A stretch of DNA of 64,000 nt, taken from positions 92,721 through 156,720 of the forward strand of contig NZ_ML058603.1 in assembly GCF_003635165.1 (NCBI RefSeq). Reading direction: 5' to 3'. Positions 47,880-57,342 of the stretch are shown here, in pieces. The position numbers and the translations under genes were made by a program. This stretch comes from Burkholderia sp. Nafp2/4-1b. Lineage in GTDB: Bacteria; Pseudomonadota; Gammaproteobacteria; Burkholderiales; Burkholderiaceae. The stretch's first letter is position 1, and the number at the start of each line of letters is the position of its first letter. The notes under the pieces were generated by a model. It made no database searches and was not told the DNA's origin. It worked only from the letters and a program-made list of their open reading frames with translations.

Positions 47880-48821
47880 TTACGCGAGCGTCTCGGCGGT
47901 TTCCGGCAGGCGCCAGTCGATCGGTTCGCGGCCGGCTTCGACCAGATAGTCGTTCGCGAGCGCGAAGTGGCGGCAACCGAGGAAGCCGCGGTGCGCGGAT
48001 AGCGGAGACGGATGCGGCGCCTCGAGCACGCAGTGCGCGTTCGCATCGAACAGCGCGCGCTTCGCCTGCGCATGCGCGCCCCACAGCATGAACACGAGCC
48101 CGCGATGGCGGTTGGCGAGTTCGCGAATCAGCGTGTCCGTGCATTGCTCCCAGCCGCGCTTCGCATGGCTCGCGGCCGCGCCGCGCTCGACCGTCAGCAC
48201 GGTGTTGAGCAGCAGCACGCCCTGGCGCGCCCAGGTATCGAGACAGCCGTGACGCGGGGTGTCATGGCCGAAATTCGCGGCGATTTCCTTGAAGATGTTG
48301 CGCAGCGACGGCGGCGTGCGCACGGCCGGCGGCACCGAGAACGCGAGGCCATGCGCCTGCGGCGTGCCGCGATCGTCGCCGTGGTACGGGTCCTGGCCGA
48401 GGATCACGATCTTCACGTCGTCCGGGCTCGTCAGGCGCAGCGCACGGAACACGTCGGTCGGGTAGACCGCCTTGCCGGCCGCACGCTCGTCGTCGACGAA
48501 GCGGCACAGCGGCGCATACGCGTCGCTGTCGGTGAAGGGTTTCAGCACGTCGCGCCACACAGCCGGCAGCGCATCGAATTGCGCGGCGAGGTGCGGGACG
48601 TCCGCAGCCACGGGCGCAACGGGCTGCGGCGCGGCGGAAAACGCGGCTTCAGCCGCCGGGGCTTCGGCCACCGGAGCGGCCGCGGCCTGCTTTGCGCGCT
48701 TGCGCCCGGCTGCGGCCGGCGCGGGCGCCGGGGCGGAAACATCGTCCTGCGCCGTTGCCGGCACGGGATCGTCGAACAGCGACGCCTGCTGCGGCGTGCG
48801 GAGAGTCTTGCGGGTTGCCAT
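47880..48821 (-). CDS. ung: Uracil-DNA glycosylase with extended N-terminus
   Basis: 313 residues, about 80 longer than the catalytic core. The core has GQDPYHG (142-148; catalytic Asp144) and HPSPLSAHRGF (from His270), both complete, so removal of uracil from DNA should be intact. The N-terminal 75 residues are Ala/Pro/Lys-rich and likely unstructured, but carry QASLF at 12-16, which resembles the bacterial clamp-binding pentapeptide QL(S/D)LF. The gene starts 13 bases after the CYTH gene stop and ends the trp row. Confidence 0.95.
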   Translation of the reverse strand: MATRKTLRTPQQASLFDDPVPATAQDDVSAPAPAPAAAGRKRAKQAAAAPVAEAPAAEAAFSAAPQPVAPVAADVPHLAAQFDALPAVWRDVLKPFTDSDAYAPLCRFVDDERAAGKAVYPTDVFRALRLTSPDDVKIVILGQDPYHGDDRGTPQAHGLAFSVPPAVRTPPSLRNIFKEIAANFGHDTPRHGCLDTWARQGVLLLNTVLTVERGAAASHAKRGWEQCTDTLIRELANRHRGLVFMLWGAHAQAKRALFDANAHCVLEAPHPSPLSAHRGFLGCRHFALANDYLVEAGREPIDWRLPETAETLA

Positions 48822-48834
48822 GCGTGATGCGTGT

Positions 48835-49461
48835 TTATTGCGCGCGCAGCCGGTAGCCGCGTTGCGCCTTGCTGATGTTTTCGGGGGCGAGGCCCGGCAG
48901 CGCTTGCTGCAGTTCGGCGGCGAGTGTCGCGAGTGCCGCTTCCGGGCCGTCGATCAGTTCGAGTTCGATTTCGCTGATCGGTTCGCGGCGCGTATCGTGT
49001 TCCGCGTGGACGACGATCTCGCCGACGTCCACCGCGGCCTCGACGGTTGCGCCGCCGATTGCGATGCGCCACAGCGTACGCGAAAAATCAGTCCGGAACA
49101 GCGCGTGCAGCGCGGGCGCCGCATCGCGCAGCGCGCCGGCGGCCTCCGGCACGTCGCACGCGGCGACGAGCGCGTCGATTTCGAGCGCATCGCCGGCAAC
49201 GGGCAGCTCCCATTCGTGGCGGCGATGCAGGCCGGCTTCCGCGCTGCCGACCGTCTTGAAGGTCTGCAGCCAGCCGTGCGGCGTGCGGCGCACGCGCACC
49301 GCGCTCTTCGAGCGGGCCAGCGCGAGCTCGGGCGTGTCGTAATAGACGTTCGCGAGCGTGATGACCTCGCCGGCTTCGCCGGTCAGCGTCTCGAAAAAGC
49401 GTCGCGCCGCATCGACCTGGCCGGCCGGCAGCGCGAGCTTGATTTCCTGTTCGATCGCCAT
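48835..49461 (-). CDS. CYTH-domain protein (inorganic triphosphatase/adenylate cyclase-like)
   Basis: 208 residues. The CYTH signature ExExK is present as EQEIK (residues 4-8). The beta-strands of the triphosphate tunnel can be followed through NVYYDTPEL, AVRVRRT, EWELPV and EIELELIDG. Bacterial members mostly hydrolyse inorganic triphosphate (YgiF type, but without its CHAD domain). The start codon shares a base with the trpC stop (TGATG), so it is probably translated with the trp genes, for no obvious metabolic reason. Confidence 0.88.
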   Translation of the reverse strand: MAIEQEIKLALPAGQVDAARRFFETLTGEAGEVITLANVYYDTPELALARSKSAVRVRRTPHGWLQTFKTVGSAEAGLHRRHEWELPVAGDALEIDALVAACDVPEAAGALRDAAPALHALFRTDFSRTLWRIAIGGATVEAAVDVGEIVVHAEHDTRREPISEIELELIDGPEAALATLAAELQQALPGLAPENISKAQRGYRLRAQ

Positions 49462-50246
49462 CAGAAGAACATCCGCGCGAGTTCCTCGCCCGGCTGGTCG
49501 GCGCGCATGAACGCCTCGCCGACGAGGAACGCGTTCACGTTCGCCGCGCGCATCGTGTCGACGTCGGTGCGCGACAGGATGCCCGACTCGGTCACGACCA
49601 TGCGGTCCGCCGGAACCATGTCGAGCATGTCCAGCGTGGTCTGGATCGTCGTCTCGAACGTGCGCAGGTTGCGGTTGTTGATGCCGACGAGCGGCGTCTT
49701 CAGCGTCAGCGCCTGTTCCATCTCGTTGCGGTCGTGAACCTCGACCAGCACCGCGAGGCCGAGCGAGTGCGCGTATGCCTCCAAGTCCTGCATCAGCGGC
49801 GTGGCGAGCGCGGCGGCGATCAGCAGGATCGCGTCGGCGCCCATCGCGCGCGCTTCGAGGATCTGGTACGCATCGACGATGAAGTCCTTGCGCAGCACCG
49901 GCAGCGTGCAGGCCGCGCGTGCTTCCTGCAGATAGCGCACGCTGCCCTGGAAGAACTGCTCGTCGGTCAGCACCGACAGGCAGGCTGCGCCATGAGCCGC
50001 ATACGAACGTGCGATGTCGGCCGGCACGAAATGCTCGCGCAGCACACCTTTCGACGGGCTCGCCTTCTTCACTTCGGCGATCACCGCCGCGGTGCCGGCT
50101 GCCTGCTTCGCGCGCAGCGCGCCGACGAAGTCGCGCAGGTCGCGCGTCGATGCTTCCAGTTTCAGTGCCTCGAGCGGCGTGCTGCGCAAGGCCGCCGCGA
50201 CTTCGTCGCGCTTGACGGCGATGATTCGGTCGAGAATGTCGCTCAT
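49461..50246 (-). CDS. trpC: Indole-3-glycerol-phosphate synthase
   Basis: 261 residues, single-function form without TrpF. The (beta/alpha)8-barrel motifs [38 protein letters not shown] and [12 protein letters not shown] with GDGFLVGE-type end are recognisable. It closes the indole ring in tryptophan synthesis. It follows trpD by 29 bases. Confidence 0.96.
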   Translation of the reverse strand: MSDILDRIIAVKRDEVAAALRSTPLEALKLEASTRDLRDFVGALRAKQAAGTAAVIAEVKKASPSKGVLREHFVPADIARSYAAHGAACLSVLTDEQFFQGSVRYLQEARAACTLPVLRKDFIVDAYQILEARAMGADAILLIAAALATPLMQDLEAYAHSLGLAVLVEVHDRNEMEQALTLKTPLVGINNRNLRTFETTIQTTLDMLDMVPADRMVVTESGILSRTDVDTMRAANVNAFLVGEAFMRADQPGEELARMFF

Positions 50247-50275
50247 GTGGATTCCTGCTTGATTCGTAAGGGGAG

Positions 50276-51307
50276 TCAGCGCTTGAACTGCTGCGTGAAG
50301 CGCACGAGTTCGTCGACCTTCGCGCGCGCCTTGCCGCTCGCGATCGCTTCGCGGGCGAGCTGGATGCCGTCCGCGATCGATTCGGCGATATTGGCCGCAT
50401 AGAGCGCGGTGCCCGCGTTCAGCGTGACGATCTCGCGTGCGACGCCCGGCTGGTTGTCCAGCGCGCCGAGCAGCATCGTGCGCGATTCCTCGGCATTTTC
50501 CACCTTCAGCGTGCGGTTCGACACCATCTGCAGGCCGAAGTCCTCCGGATGGATCTCGTATTCGTGCACCTTGCCGTCACGCAATTCACCGACTAGCGTC
50601 GCGGCGCCGAGCGACACCTCATCCATCCCGTCCTTGCCGTACACCACCAGCACGTGCTGCGCGCCGAGGCGCTGCATCACGCGCACCTGGATGCCGACCA
50701 GGTCGGGGTGGAACACGCCCATCAGCTGGTTCGGCGCGCCGGCCGGATTGGTCAGCGGGCCGAGAATGTTGAAGATCGTCCGCACGCCGAGCTCGCGGCG
50801 CACGGCCGCGATGTTCTTCATCGCCGGATGGTGGTTCGGCGCGAACATGAAGCCCATGCCGGTTTCGGCGATCGACGCGGCAACCTGGTCGGGCTGCAGG
50901 TCGATGTTCACGCCGAGCGCCTCGAGCACGTCGGCGCTGCCGGACTTGCTCGATACGCCACGGTTGCCGTGCTTCGCGACCTTCGCGCCGGCCGCCGCCG
51001 TGATGAACATCGACGCGGTCGAGATGTTGAACGTGTGCGCGCCGTCGCCGCCCGTGCCGACGATGTCGACGAAGTTCGAGTTGTCCGGCACTTCGACGTG
51101 GTTCGCGAATTCGCGCATCACGGTCGCGGCGGCGGCGATCTCGCCGATCGTCTCCTTCTTCACGCGCAGGCCGGTGATGATCGCGGCCGCCATCACGGGC
51201 GACAGGTCGCCGCGCATGATGAGCCGCATCAGGTGCAGCATCTCGTCGTGGAAGATTTCGCGGTGTTCGATCGTGCGCTGCAGCGCTTCCTGCGGGGTAA
51301 TCGTCAT
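50276..51307 (-). CDS. trpD: Anthranilate phosphoribosyltransferase
   Basis: 343 residues from [16 protein letters not shown]-binding [14 protein letters not shown] and the [21 protein letters not shown] loop are intact. It joins anthranilate to phosphoribosyl pyrophosphate. It is not fused to trpG. The trpG stop lies 13 bases upstream. Confidence 0.96.
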   Translation of the reverse strand: MTITPQEALQRTIEHREIFHDEMLHLMRLIMRGDLSPVMAAAIITGLRVKKETIGEIAAAATVMREFANHVEVPDNSNFVDIVGTGGDGAHTFNISTASMFITAAAGAKVAKHGNRGVSSKSGSADVLEALGVNIDLQPDQVAASIAETGMGFMFAPNHHPAMKNIAAVRRELGVRTIFNILGPLTNPAGAPNQLMGVFHPDLVGIQVRVMQRLGAQHVLVVYGKDGMDEVSLGAATLVGELRDGKVHEYEIHPEDFGLQMVSNRTLKVENAEESRTMLLGALDNQPGVAREIVTLNAGTALYAANIAESIADGIQLAREAIASGKARAKVDELVRFTQQFKR

Positions 51308-51320
51308 CGTGCGTCTCCCG

Positions 51321-51920
<600 letters not shown>

Positions 51921-51933
51921 GGTCAGTCTCCGG

Positions 51934-53427
51934 TCAGAAGTCGCTATCGAGGCCGTCCTGGACCTGTTCGGCCGCACGCAGCACCGCGCGCGCCTTGTTC
52001 TCGGTCTCTTGCCATTCGGATTCGGGCACCGAGTCGGCGACGACGCCGGCCGCCGCCTGCACGTACAGGTTGCCGTTGTGGATCAGGCCCGTGCGGATCG
52101 CGATCGCGAGGTCCATCTCGCCCGAGAACGACAGGTAGCCGACGGCGCCGCCGTACAGCCCGCGCTTGATCGGTTCGAGCTCGTCGATCAGTTCCATCGC
52201 GCGCACCTTCGGCGCGCCGGACAGCGTGCCGGCCGGGAACGTCGCGCGCAGCACGTCGTAGTTCGTCATGCCGGGCTTCAGCTTGCCTTCGACCGAGCTG
52301 ACGATGTGCTGCACGTGCGAGTACTTCTCGATCACCATCTTGTCGGTGACCTGCACCGAACCGATCTCCGCGATGCGGCCGACGTCGTTGCGCGCGAGGT
52401 CGATCAGCATCACGTGTTCGGCGATTTCCTTCGGATCGTTCAGCAGTTCGGTCGCGAGTTCGGCGTCGCGCTCCGGCGTGTTGCCGCGCGGACGCGTGCC
52501 GGCCAGCGGACGAATCGTGACGATCTGGTCGTCGCCGCGCTTTTCCTGGCGCACCAGGATTTCGGGCGACGCGCCGACCACGTGGAAATCGCCAAAATTG
52601 TAGTAATACATGTACGGCGACGGATTCAGCGAACGCAGCGCGCGATACAGCGACAGCGGATTGTCGCGGTACGGCTTCGTCAGCCGCTGGCCGACCTGGA
52701 TCTGCATCAGTTCGCCGGCCGCGATGTATTCCTTCGCCTGACGCACGGCGGCCAGATAGTCGTCCTTCTTGAACTCGCGGAAGGTTTCGGTGCGCACGCT
52801 CGCCGACGTGACGGGCGGCTGCACGGTCGTGCGCAGGCGCTGCTTCAGCTCGCGCAGGCGCTGCTTCGCCTTCGTGTAGGCCTCGGGCTGGGCCGGATCC
52901 GCGTAGATGATCAGATAGAGCTTGCCGGCGAGATTGTCGATCACCGCGACTTCCTCGGTGAGCAGCAGCTGGATGTCGGGCAGGCCGAGATCGTCGCGCG
53001 GCGCGGTGTTCGCGAGCTTCTTCTCGATGTAGCGCACCGCGTCGTAGCCGAAATAACCGGCGAGGCCACCGCAGAAGCGCGGCAGGCCCGGGCGCTGCGC
53101 GACCCTGAAGCGCGCCTGGAACGACTCGATGAACTCGAACGGATCGCCGTCGTGCGTCTCGACGACCTGGCCGTCGCGCACCACTTCGGACACGCCGTTG
53201 CGGGTGCGCACCAGCGTGCGGGCCGGCAGGCCGATGAACGAATAACGGCCGAAGCGTTCGCCGCCGACCACTGACTCGAGCAGGAACGAGTTGGCGCCCG
53301 CGCGTTCAGGCTGGGCCAGCTTCAGGTAGAGGGACAGCGGCGTTTCGAGGTCGGCGAGCGCTTCCGCGATCAGCGGGATGCGGTTGTAGCCTTCGTTCGC
53401 GAGCGATTGGAATTCGAGTTCGGTCAT
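51934..53427 (-). CDS. trpE: Anthranilate synthase component I
   Basis: 497 residues from [16 protein letters not shown]. The N-terminal feedback region contains the LLES element ([10 protein letters not shown], about 48-57), which binds tryptophan in known enzymes, so allosteric inhibition is likely. The catalytic part has [27 protein letters not shown] and [11 protein letters not shown]. It makes anthranilate from chorismate. It heads the trp genes. Confidence 0.96.
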   Translation of the reverse strand: MTELEFQSLANEGYNRIPLIAEALADLETPLSLYLKLAQPERAGANSFLLESVVGGERFGRYSFIGLPARTLVRTRNGVSEVVRDGQVVETHDGDPFEFIESFQARFRVAQRPGLPRFCGGLAGYFGYDAVRYIEKKLANTAPRDDLGLPDIQLLLTEEVAVIDNLAGKLYLIIYADPAQPEAYTKAKQRLRELKQRLRTTVQPPVTSASVRTETFREFKKDDYLAAVRQAKEYIAAGELMQIQVGQRLTKPYRDNPLSLYRALRSLNPSPYMYYYNFGDFHVVGASPEILVRQEKRGDDQIVTIRPLAGTRPRGNTPERDAELATELLNDPKEIAEHVMLIDLARNDVGRIAEIGSVQVTDKMVIEKYSHVQHIVSSVEGKLKPGMTNYDVLRATFPAGTLSGAPKVRAMELIDELEPIKRGLYGGAVGYLSFSGEMDLAIAIRTGLIHNGNLYVQAAAGVVADSVPESEWQETENKARAVLRAAEQVQDGLDSDF

Positions 53428-53784
53428 GTTCCGGTCCTGTTCGGGACGAGCGGCGCGTGCGCCAGGGATCACTTGACGCTGCGCGCGTTGCCGTCGGCGA
53501 AAGGGCGGTCCATCGAGAAGTGCCTGTTGCCGATCGGCATTCCGGGCGTGAGCATCGCGAGCCTGCGGCCGCTCCTGAACGCAAGCGTTCGGACGCGGTA
53601 GAACCCGAGGTGGTGCGACGATCGGCGCGCGGATGCGCAGCGAGATAAAAAACGGCGCTGAAGACTTGCTTCAGCGTACCCCATCGAAGAGGTTAGCGCG
53701 ACCAGCGACGCCAGGGCCAGGCTCCCCGGTCGATGCTGCTCAGACTCCGTTTTTTATTCAGAAACATGCGGATGGAAGAAATAA
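53428..53784. other. Region between gph and trpE
   Basis: 357 bases. A clear minus-strand terminator (53646-53676) sits about 110 bases past the gph stop, leaving 218 bases ahead of trpE for a promoter and leader. An open frame of 71 codons there (53469-53684) has no tryptophan codon, so no classical attenuator peptide is visible. No promoter could be placed with confidence. Confidence 0.55.
53646..53676 (-). terminator. Rho-independent terminator between gph and trpE
   Basis: On the minus strand, arms CGCTGAAG and CTTCAGCG with a five-base loop are followed by CCG and TTTTTT. It either ends the rpe-gph transcript or acts as a control point ahead of trpE. Confidence 0.85.
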
Positions 53785-54540
53785 TCAGATGGTTGGCCGG
53801 CCGGCGTTGTGCGCGGTGATCGCGCGTGCTGCGACCAGCAACGAATCGACTATACCATCCGAATTTATCGTTTGTATAGCTTTGCCATGGTTGTAGCCGT
53901 ACGGCACCGTCAGCGTTGCCATTCCGGCCGCGCGGCCCGCCAATGCGTCGTTTTCCGAGTCGCCGATTGCGACCGCCGCGTCCGGCGCGACCCCGAGCGC
54001 GTCACATGCGGTGAGCATCGGCAGCGGATCGGGCTTCTTGCGCGCGACGCTGTCGCCGCCCAGCACGATGCCGAAGCGATCGATCAGCCCGTATTGCTCG
54101 AGCAGCTCGATCGCGAAGCGGTGCGGTTTGTTCGTCACGCACCCGAGCCGGATGCCGGCCGCGCGCAACGCATCGAGACCGGCCGTGACGTCGGGATAGA
54201 GGCGCGTGTGACGACCGTTGATCTTCGCGTACTCGGTCTGGTAGATCGCGAGCGCGTCGTCGAAGCGTGCATGCGCTTCGTCGGGCGCGAAGCGCGGCTT
54301 CAGCACGCTCTGGATCAGATGTTCGGAGCCCTTGCCGACGTAGCCGATCACCTCGTCGCGCGACGTGGCCGGCGCGCCGAGCTGCGCGAGCATCCCGTTC
54401 AGCCCGGCTGTGAAATCGTCGGCCGTGTCGACCATCGTACCGTCGAGGTCGATCAGCGCCGCGTCGATGCGCGGCGCCGCGAAACGGATCGGGTCGTCGG
54501 CTTCGGCCGGTGCATGACCGGCCAGCGAGGAATCGGCCAC
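53785..54540 (-). CDS. gph: Phosphoglycolate phosphatase
   Basis: 251 residues. HAD motifs: LIDLDGTMVDTADDF, CVTNKPHRF, ARKKPDPLPM and AIGDSENDA. It dephosphorylates 2-phosphoglycolate, produced in DNA repair and, in autotrophs, photorespiration. It follows rpe by four bases, a pairing known from Calvin-cycle and related gene clusters and common in beta-proteobacteria upstream of trpE. Confidence 0.93.
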   Translation of the reverse strand: MADSSLAGHAPAEADDPIRFAAPRIDAALIDLDGTMVDTADDFTAGLNGMLAQLGAPATSRDEVIGYVGKGSEHLIQSVLKPRFAPDEAHARFDDALAIYQTEYAKINGRHTRLYPDVTAGLDALRAAGIRLGCVTNKPHRFAIELLEQYGLIDRFGIVLGGDSVARKKPDPLPMLTACDALGVAPDAAVAIGDSENDALAGRAAGMATLTVPYGYNHGKAIQTINSDGIVDSLLVAARAITAHNAGRPTI

Positions 54541-54544
54541 GGCA

Positions 54545-55231
54545 TCAGCTCCGCTCGACGGTCGCGAGCGCGGCGCGCATCTCGTCGATCACCTTGCGGT
54601 AGTCGGGCTTGCCGAAGATCGCCGAACCCGCGACGAAGGTATCCGCGCCGGCTGCCGCGATTTCCGCGATGTTGTCGGTCTTCACGCCGCCGTCCACCTC
54701 GAGCAGGATCTCGCGGCCGGTGCGCTCGGTGTACGCGTCGATGCGGGCGCGCGCTTCGCGCAGCTTGTTCAGCGTTTCCGGGATGAACGACTGGCCGCCG
54801 AAGCCGGGGTTCACCGACATCAGCAGCACGAAGTCGAGACGGTCCATCACGTGGTCGAGATAATTCAGCGGCGTGGCCGGGTTGAACACGAGGCCGGCCT
54901 TGCAGCCGTGGTCGCGGATCAGCGACAGCGTGCGGTCGATGTGGTCAGAGCCTTCCGGGTGGAAGCTGATCAGGTTCGCGCCGGCTTTCGCGAAATCGGG
55001 CACGATCCGGTCGACCGGACGCACCATCAGGTGCACGTCGATCGGCACCTGCACGTGCGGGCGGATCGCCTCGCACACGAGCGGGCCGATCGTCAGGTTC
55101 GGCACATAATGGTTGTCCATCACGTCGAAGTGAATCCAGTCGGCGCCGGCGGCGACCACGTTGCGGACTTCTTCGCCGAGCCGTGCAAAGTCGGCCGACA
55201 GGATGCTGGGAGCGATGCGGAATTGAGTCAT
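54545..55231 (-). CDS. rpe: Ribulose-phosphate 3-epimerase
   Basis: 228 residues. The TIM-barrel active site is visible in [31 protein letters not shown] and VDGGVK. It interconverts ribulose 5-phosphate and xylulose 5-phosphate in the pentose phosphate pathway. The divergent apaG gene begins 176 bases away. Confidence 0.96.
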   Translation of the reverse strand: MTQFRIAPSILSADFARLGEEVRNVVAAGADWIHFDVMDNHYVPNLTIGPLVCEAIRPHVQVPIDVHLMVRPVDRIVPDFAKAGANLISFHPEGSDHIDRTLSLIRDHGCKAGLVFNPATPLNYLDHVMDRLDFVLLMSVNPGFGGQSFIPETLNKLREARARIDAYTERTGREILLEVDGGVKTDNIAEIAAAGADTFVAGSAIFGKPDYRKVIDEMRAALATVERS

Positions 55232-55407
55232 GACAGGGGAGCGGGGACGCTGCGGCGCAAAACCGCCATTCTACCGTCCGGCGACCCGGTGCGCGGCGCG
55301 GGCCGTGCGGTTGCGGCCCGATTCCGCATAGAATGCCGAACCAATGCGGCGCGCCCGCGGCCTCGCCGGTCGACTCGGCGCGGGCGGTTACCTACAGCGG
55401 AAACACC

Positions 55408-55782
55408 ATGAGTCAGTATCAGTTCACCGTTTCGGTGAAAACCAGCTACTTGCCGGAACAATCCGACCCCGATCGACGTCAATACGCATTCGCGTACACG
55501 CTGACCATCCGCAATACCGGGCAGGTCGCGGCGCAGCTGATCGCGCGTCACTGGATCATCACGGACAGCGAAAACCACGTGCAGGAAGTGAAAGGGCTCG
55601 GCGTCGTCGGGCACCAGCCGCTGCTGCAGCCGGGCGAACAGTTCGAATATACGAGCTGGGCCGTGATCGCGACGCCGGTCGGCACGATGCGTGGAGCGTA
55701 CTTCTGCGTGGCCGAGGACGGCGAGCGGTTCGACGCGCCGGTCGACGAGTTCGCGCTGCACATGCCGCGCACGCTGCATTGA
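55408..55782 (+). CDS. apaG: ApaG protein
   Basis: 124 residues from MSQYQFTVSVKTSYLPE, the family's usual length. An immunoglobulin-like fold with YAFAYTLTIRNTG, VVGHQPLLQPGEQFEYTSW and GTMRGAYFCV is clear. ApaG is linked to Co2+ resistance and Ap4A metabolism in enterobacteria, but its biochemical function is not known. It is alone on its strand. Confidence 0.96.
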   Translation: MSQYQFTVSVKTSYLPEQSDPDRRQYAFAYTLTIRNTGQVAAQLIARHWIITDSENHVQEVKGLGVVGHQPLLQPGEQFEYTSWAVIATPVGTMRGAYFCVAEDGERFDAPVDEFALHMPRTLH

Positions 55783-55796
55783 GCGTGCGGGGCCGG

Positions 55797-55940
55797 TCAG
55801 CGTGGCTGGCGGTCGTTGCTGCGGGCGTGCTTCTTCCTGCCCGACGACGTCCACACGACGATGAAGATCAGCAGGGCAAGCGCTACGAAAGCTTCGAGCG
55901 CGAAGATGAGCATCGGATATTGGTCGAGAAAATCTGACAT
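55797..55940 (-). CDS. Small single-pass membrane protein
   Basis: 47 residues if started at MSDFLDQYPML; an ATG four codons upstream (55952) is the alternative. One membrane segment (about 9-32, MLIFALEAFVALALLIFIVVW) is followed by a strongly basic tail (SGRKKHARSNDRQPR). It is transcribed towards apaG and divergent from mltA. Its composition and the clean membrane segment make it a likely real gene, though I cannot name it. Confidence 0.55.
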   Translation of the reverse strand: MSDFLDQYPMLIFALEAFVALALLIFIVVWTSSGRKKHARSNDRQPR

Positions 55941-55968
55941 GGCGGTTTCCATCAAGAACGGACATTGT

Positions 55969-57093
55969 ATGTGGTTTGGGCCCCGGCTGGCCGGCTGGGT
56001 TGCAGCGGCTGCGACGGCCGCGCTGCTGGCCGCGTGCGGCAGCGCGCCGACGCGAACGTCGACGCTCAAGCCGCCGACCGGCACGGCGATCGTGCCGGGG
56101 CAGGTCGCCGCGAAGCGGCTGACGCCGGTCGCGTGGCAGCAGGTGCCGGGCTGGCAGGACGATTCGCTGCTCGGCGCGACAGCCGCGCTGCGGCAGAACT
56201 GCGTGCGGCTCTCACGCCAGCCGGCATGGCAGCGCGCGTGCGCGGCGGCCGAACGCCTCGACGAACTCGACGTCAGCAGCGCGCGTGCATTCTTCGAAAC
56301 GTATTTCACGCCGTTTCAGTTCGCGAACACCGACGGCACGCTCGACGGGCTCGTGACCGGCTATTACGAGCCGCTGCTGCACGGCTCACGCGTGCGTCGC
56401 GGTCCTTACCAGTACGCGCTGTACCGCTGGCCGGCCGGCTATCGCGCCGGCGCCGCGCTGCCCGCTCGCGCGCAGCTCGAGCGCGCCGGCATCCTGAACG
56501 GCAACGAACTCGTGTGGGTCGATGACCCGATCGAGGCGTTCTTCCTGCAGGTGCAGGGTTCGGGGCGTGTGCTGCTCGACGACGGGTCGGTGATGCGCGT
56601 CGGCTTCGGCGGCACCAACAACCAGCCGTACCGCTCGATCGGCAAGTGGCTGCTCGATCGCGGCGAGCTGACGCCCGCGCAGGCGACGATGCAGGGCATC
56701 AAGGCATGGGCAAAGGCGAACCCGACGCGCGTCGATGCGTTGCTCGACACGAATCCGCGCTTCGTGTTCTTCCGCGACATGCCGACGAAGGAAGACGCGC
56801 CGCACGGCGGCGCGGACGGCCCGATCGGCTCGCTTGGCGTGCCGCTCACGCCGGAGCGTTCGATCGCGGTCGATCCGTCGTCGATCCCGCTCGGCACGCC
56901 GGTGTTCCTGCAGACCACGCGTCCGCTCACGAACACGCCGATGAACCGGCTCGTGTTCGCGCAAGATACGGGTTCCGCGATCAAGGGCGGTGTGCGCGCC
57001 GACTATTTCTGGGGGCTGGGCGACGACGCCGGCGACCAGGCCGGACGGATGAAGCAGGTCGGCCGGATGTGGCTGCTGTTCCCGAATTCGTGA
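55969..57093 (+). CDS. mltA: Membrane-bound lytic transglycosylase A
   Basis: 374 residues from MWFGPRLAGWVAAA; an ATG ten codons upstream (55939) is possible and would overlap the divergent start codon. The lipobox ALLAACGS marks an outer-membrane lipoprotein. The MltA domain (GYYEPLLHGS, WVDDPIEAFFLQVQGSGRV) is followed by the 3D domain with catalytic aspartates (AQDTGSAIKGGVRADYFWG). It cuts murein glycan chains, leaving 1,6-anhydro ends. Confidence 0.94.
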   Translation: MWFGPRLAGWVAAAATAALLAACGSAPTRTSTLKPPTGTAIVPGQVAAKRLTPVAWQQVPGWQDDSLLGATAALRQNCVRLSRQPAWQRACAAAERLDELDVSSARAFFETYFTPFQFANTDGTLDGLVTGYYEPLLHGSRVRRGPYQYALYRWPAGYRAGAALPARAQLERAGILNGNELVWVDDPIEAFFLQVQGSGRVLLDDGSVMRVGFGGTNNQPYRSIGKWLLDRGELTPAQATMQGIKAWAKANPTRVDALLDTNPRFVFFRDMPTKEDAPHGGADGPIGSLGVPLTPERSIAVDPSSIPLGTPVFLQTTRPLTNTPMNRLVFAQDTGSAIKGGVRADYFWGLGDDAGDQAGRMKQVGRMWLLFPNS

Positions 57094-57258
57094 TGCACGG
57101 CGGCGCGGGCTGCCCGGATGGTGGCTCGTGAACGAGACGCGGCATGGATGGCACGCCTCCTGCGCGTGGGGCGTGCCGGTCTGATCGCCGGTGTGCCGAT
57201 GTGATTTCAGTTCGCGTGATGCTGTGCGTGTCACGTCGAACGACGCTTTCGAGTAAAG

Positions 57259-57288
57259 CAGCCCGATCGGCGTTGGCCGACCGGGCTG
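57259..57288. terminator. Hairpin terminator between mltA and paaK
   Basis: Arms CAGCCCGATCGGC and GCCGACCGGGCTG (one mismatch) with a GTTG loop. TTTCAT follows on the plus strand and CTTTAC on the minus strand, so it may serve both convergent genes but has only a short T-run. Confidence 0.65.
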
Positions 57289-57342
57289 TTTCATTTGGCG
57301 GCACGGATGCGCCGCCGCGCGACGTACGCGCGGCGAACGACC

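Noticed and set aside
53469..53684. Possible trp leader peptide
   Set aside because: No tryptophan codons, and the frame runs through the terminator hairpin.
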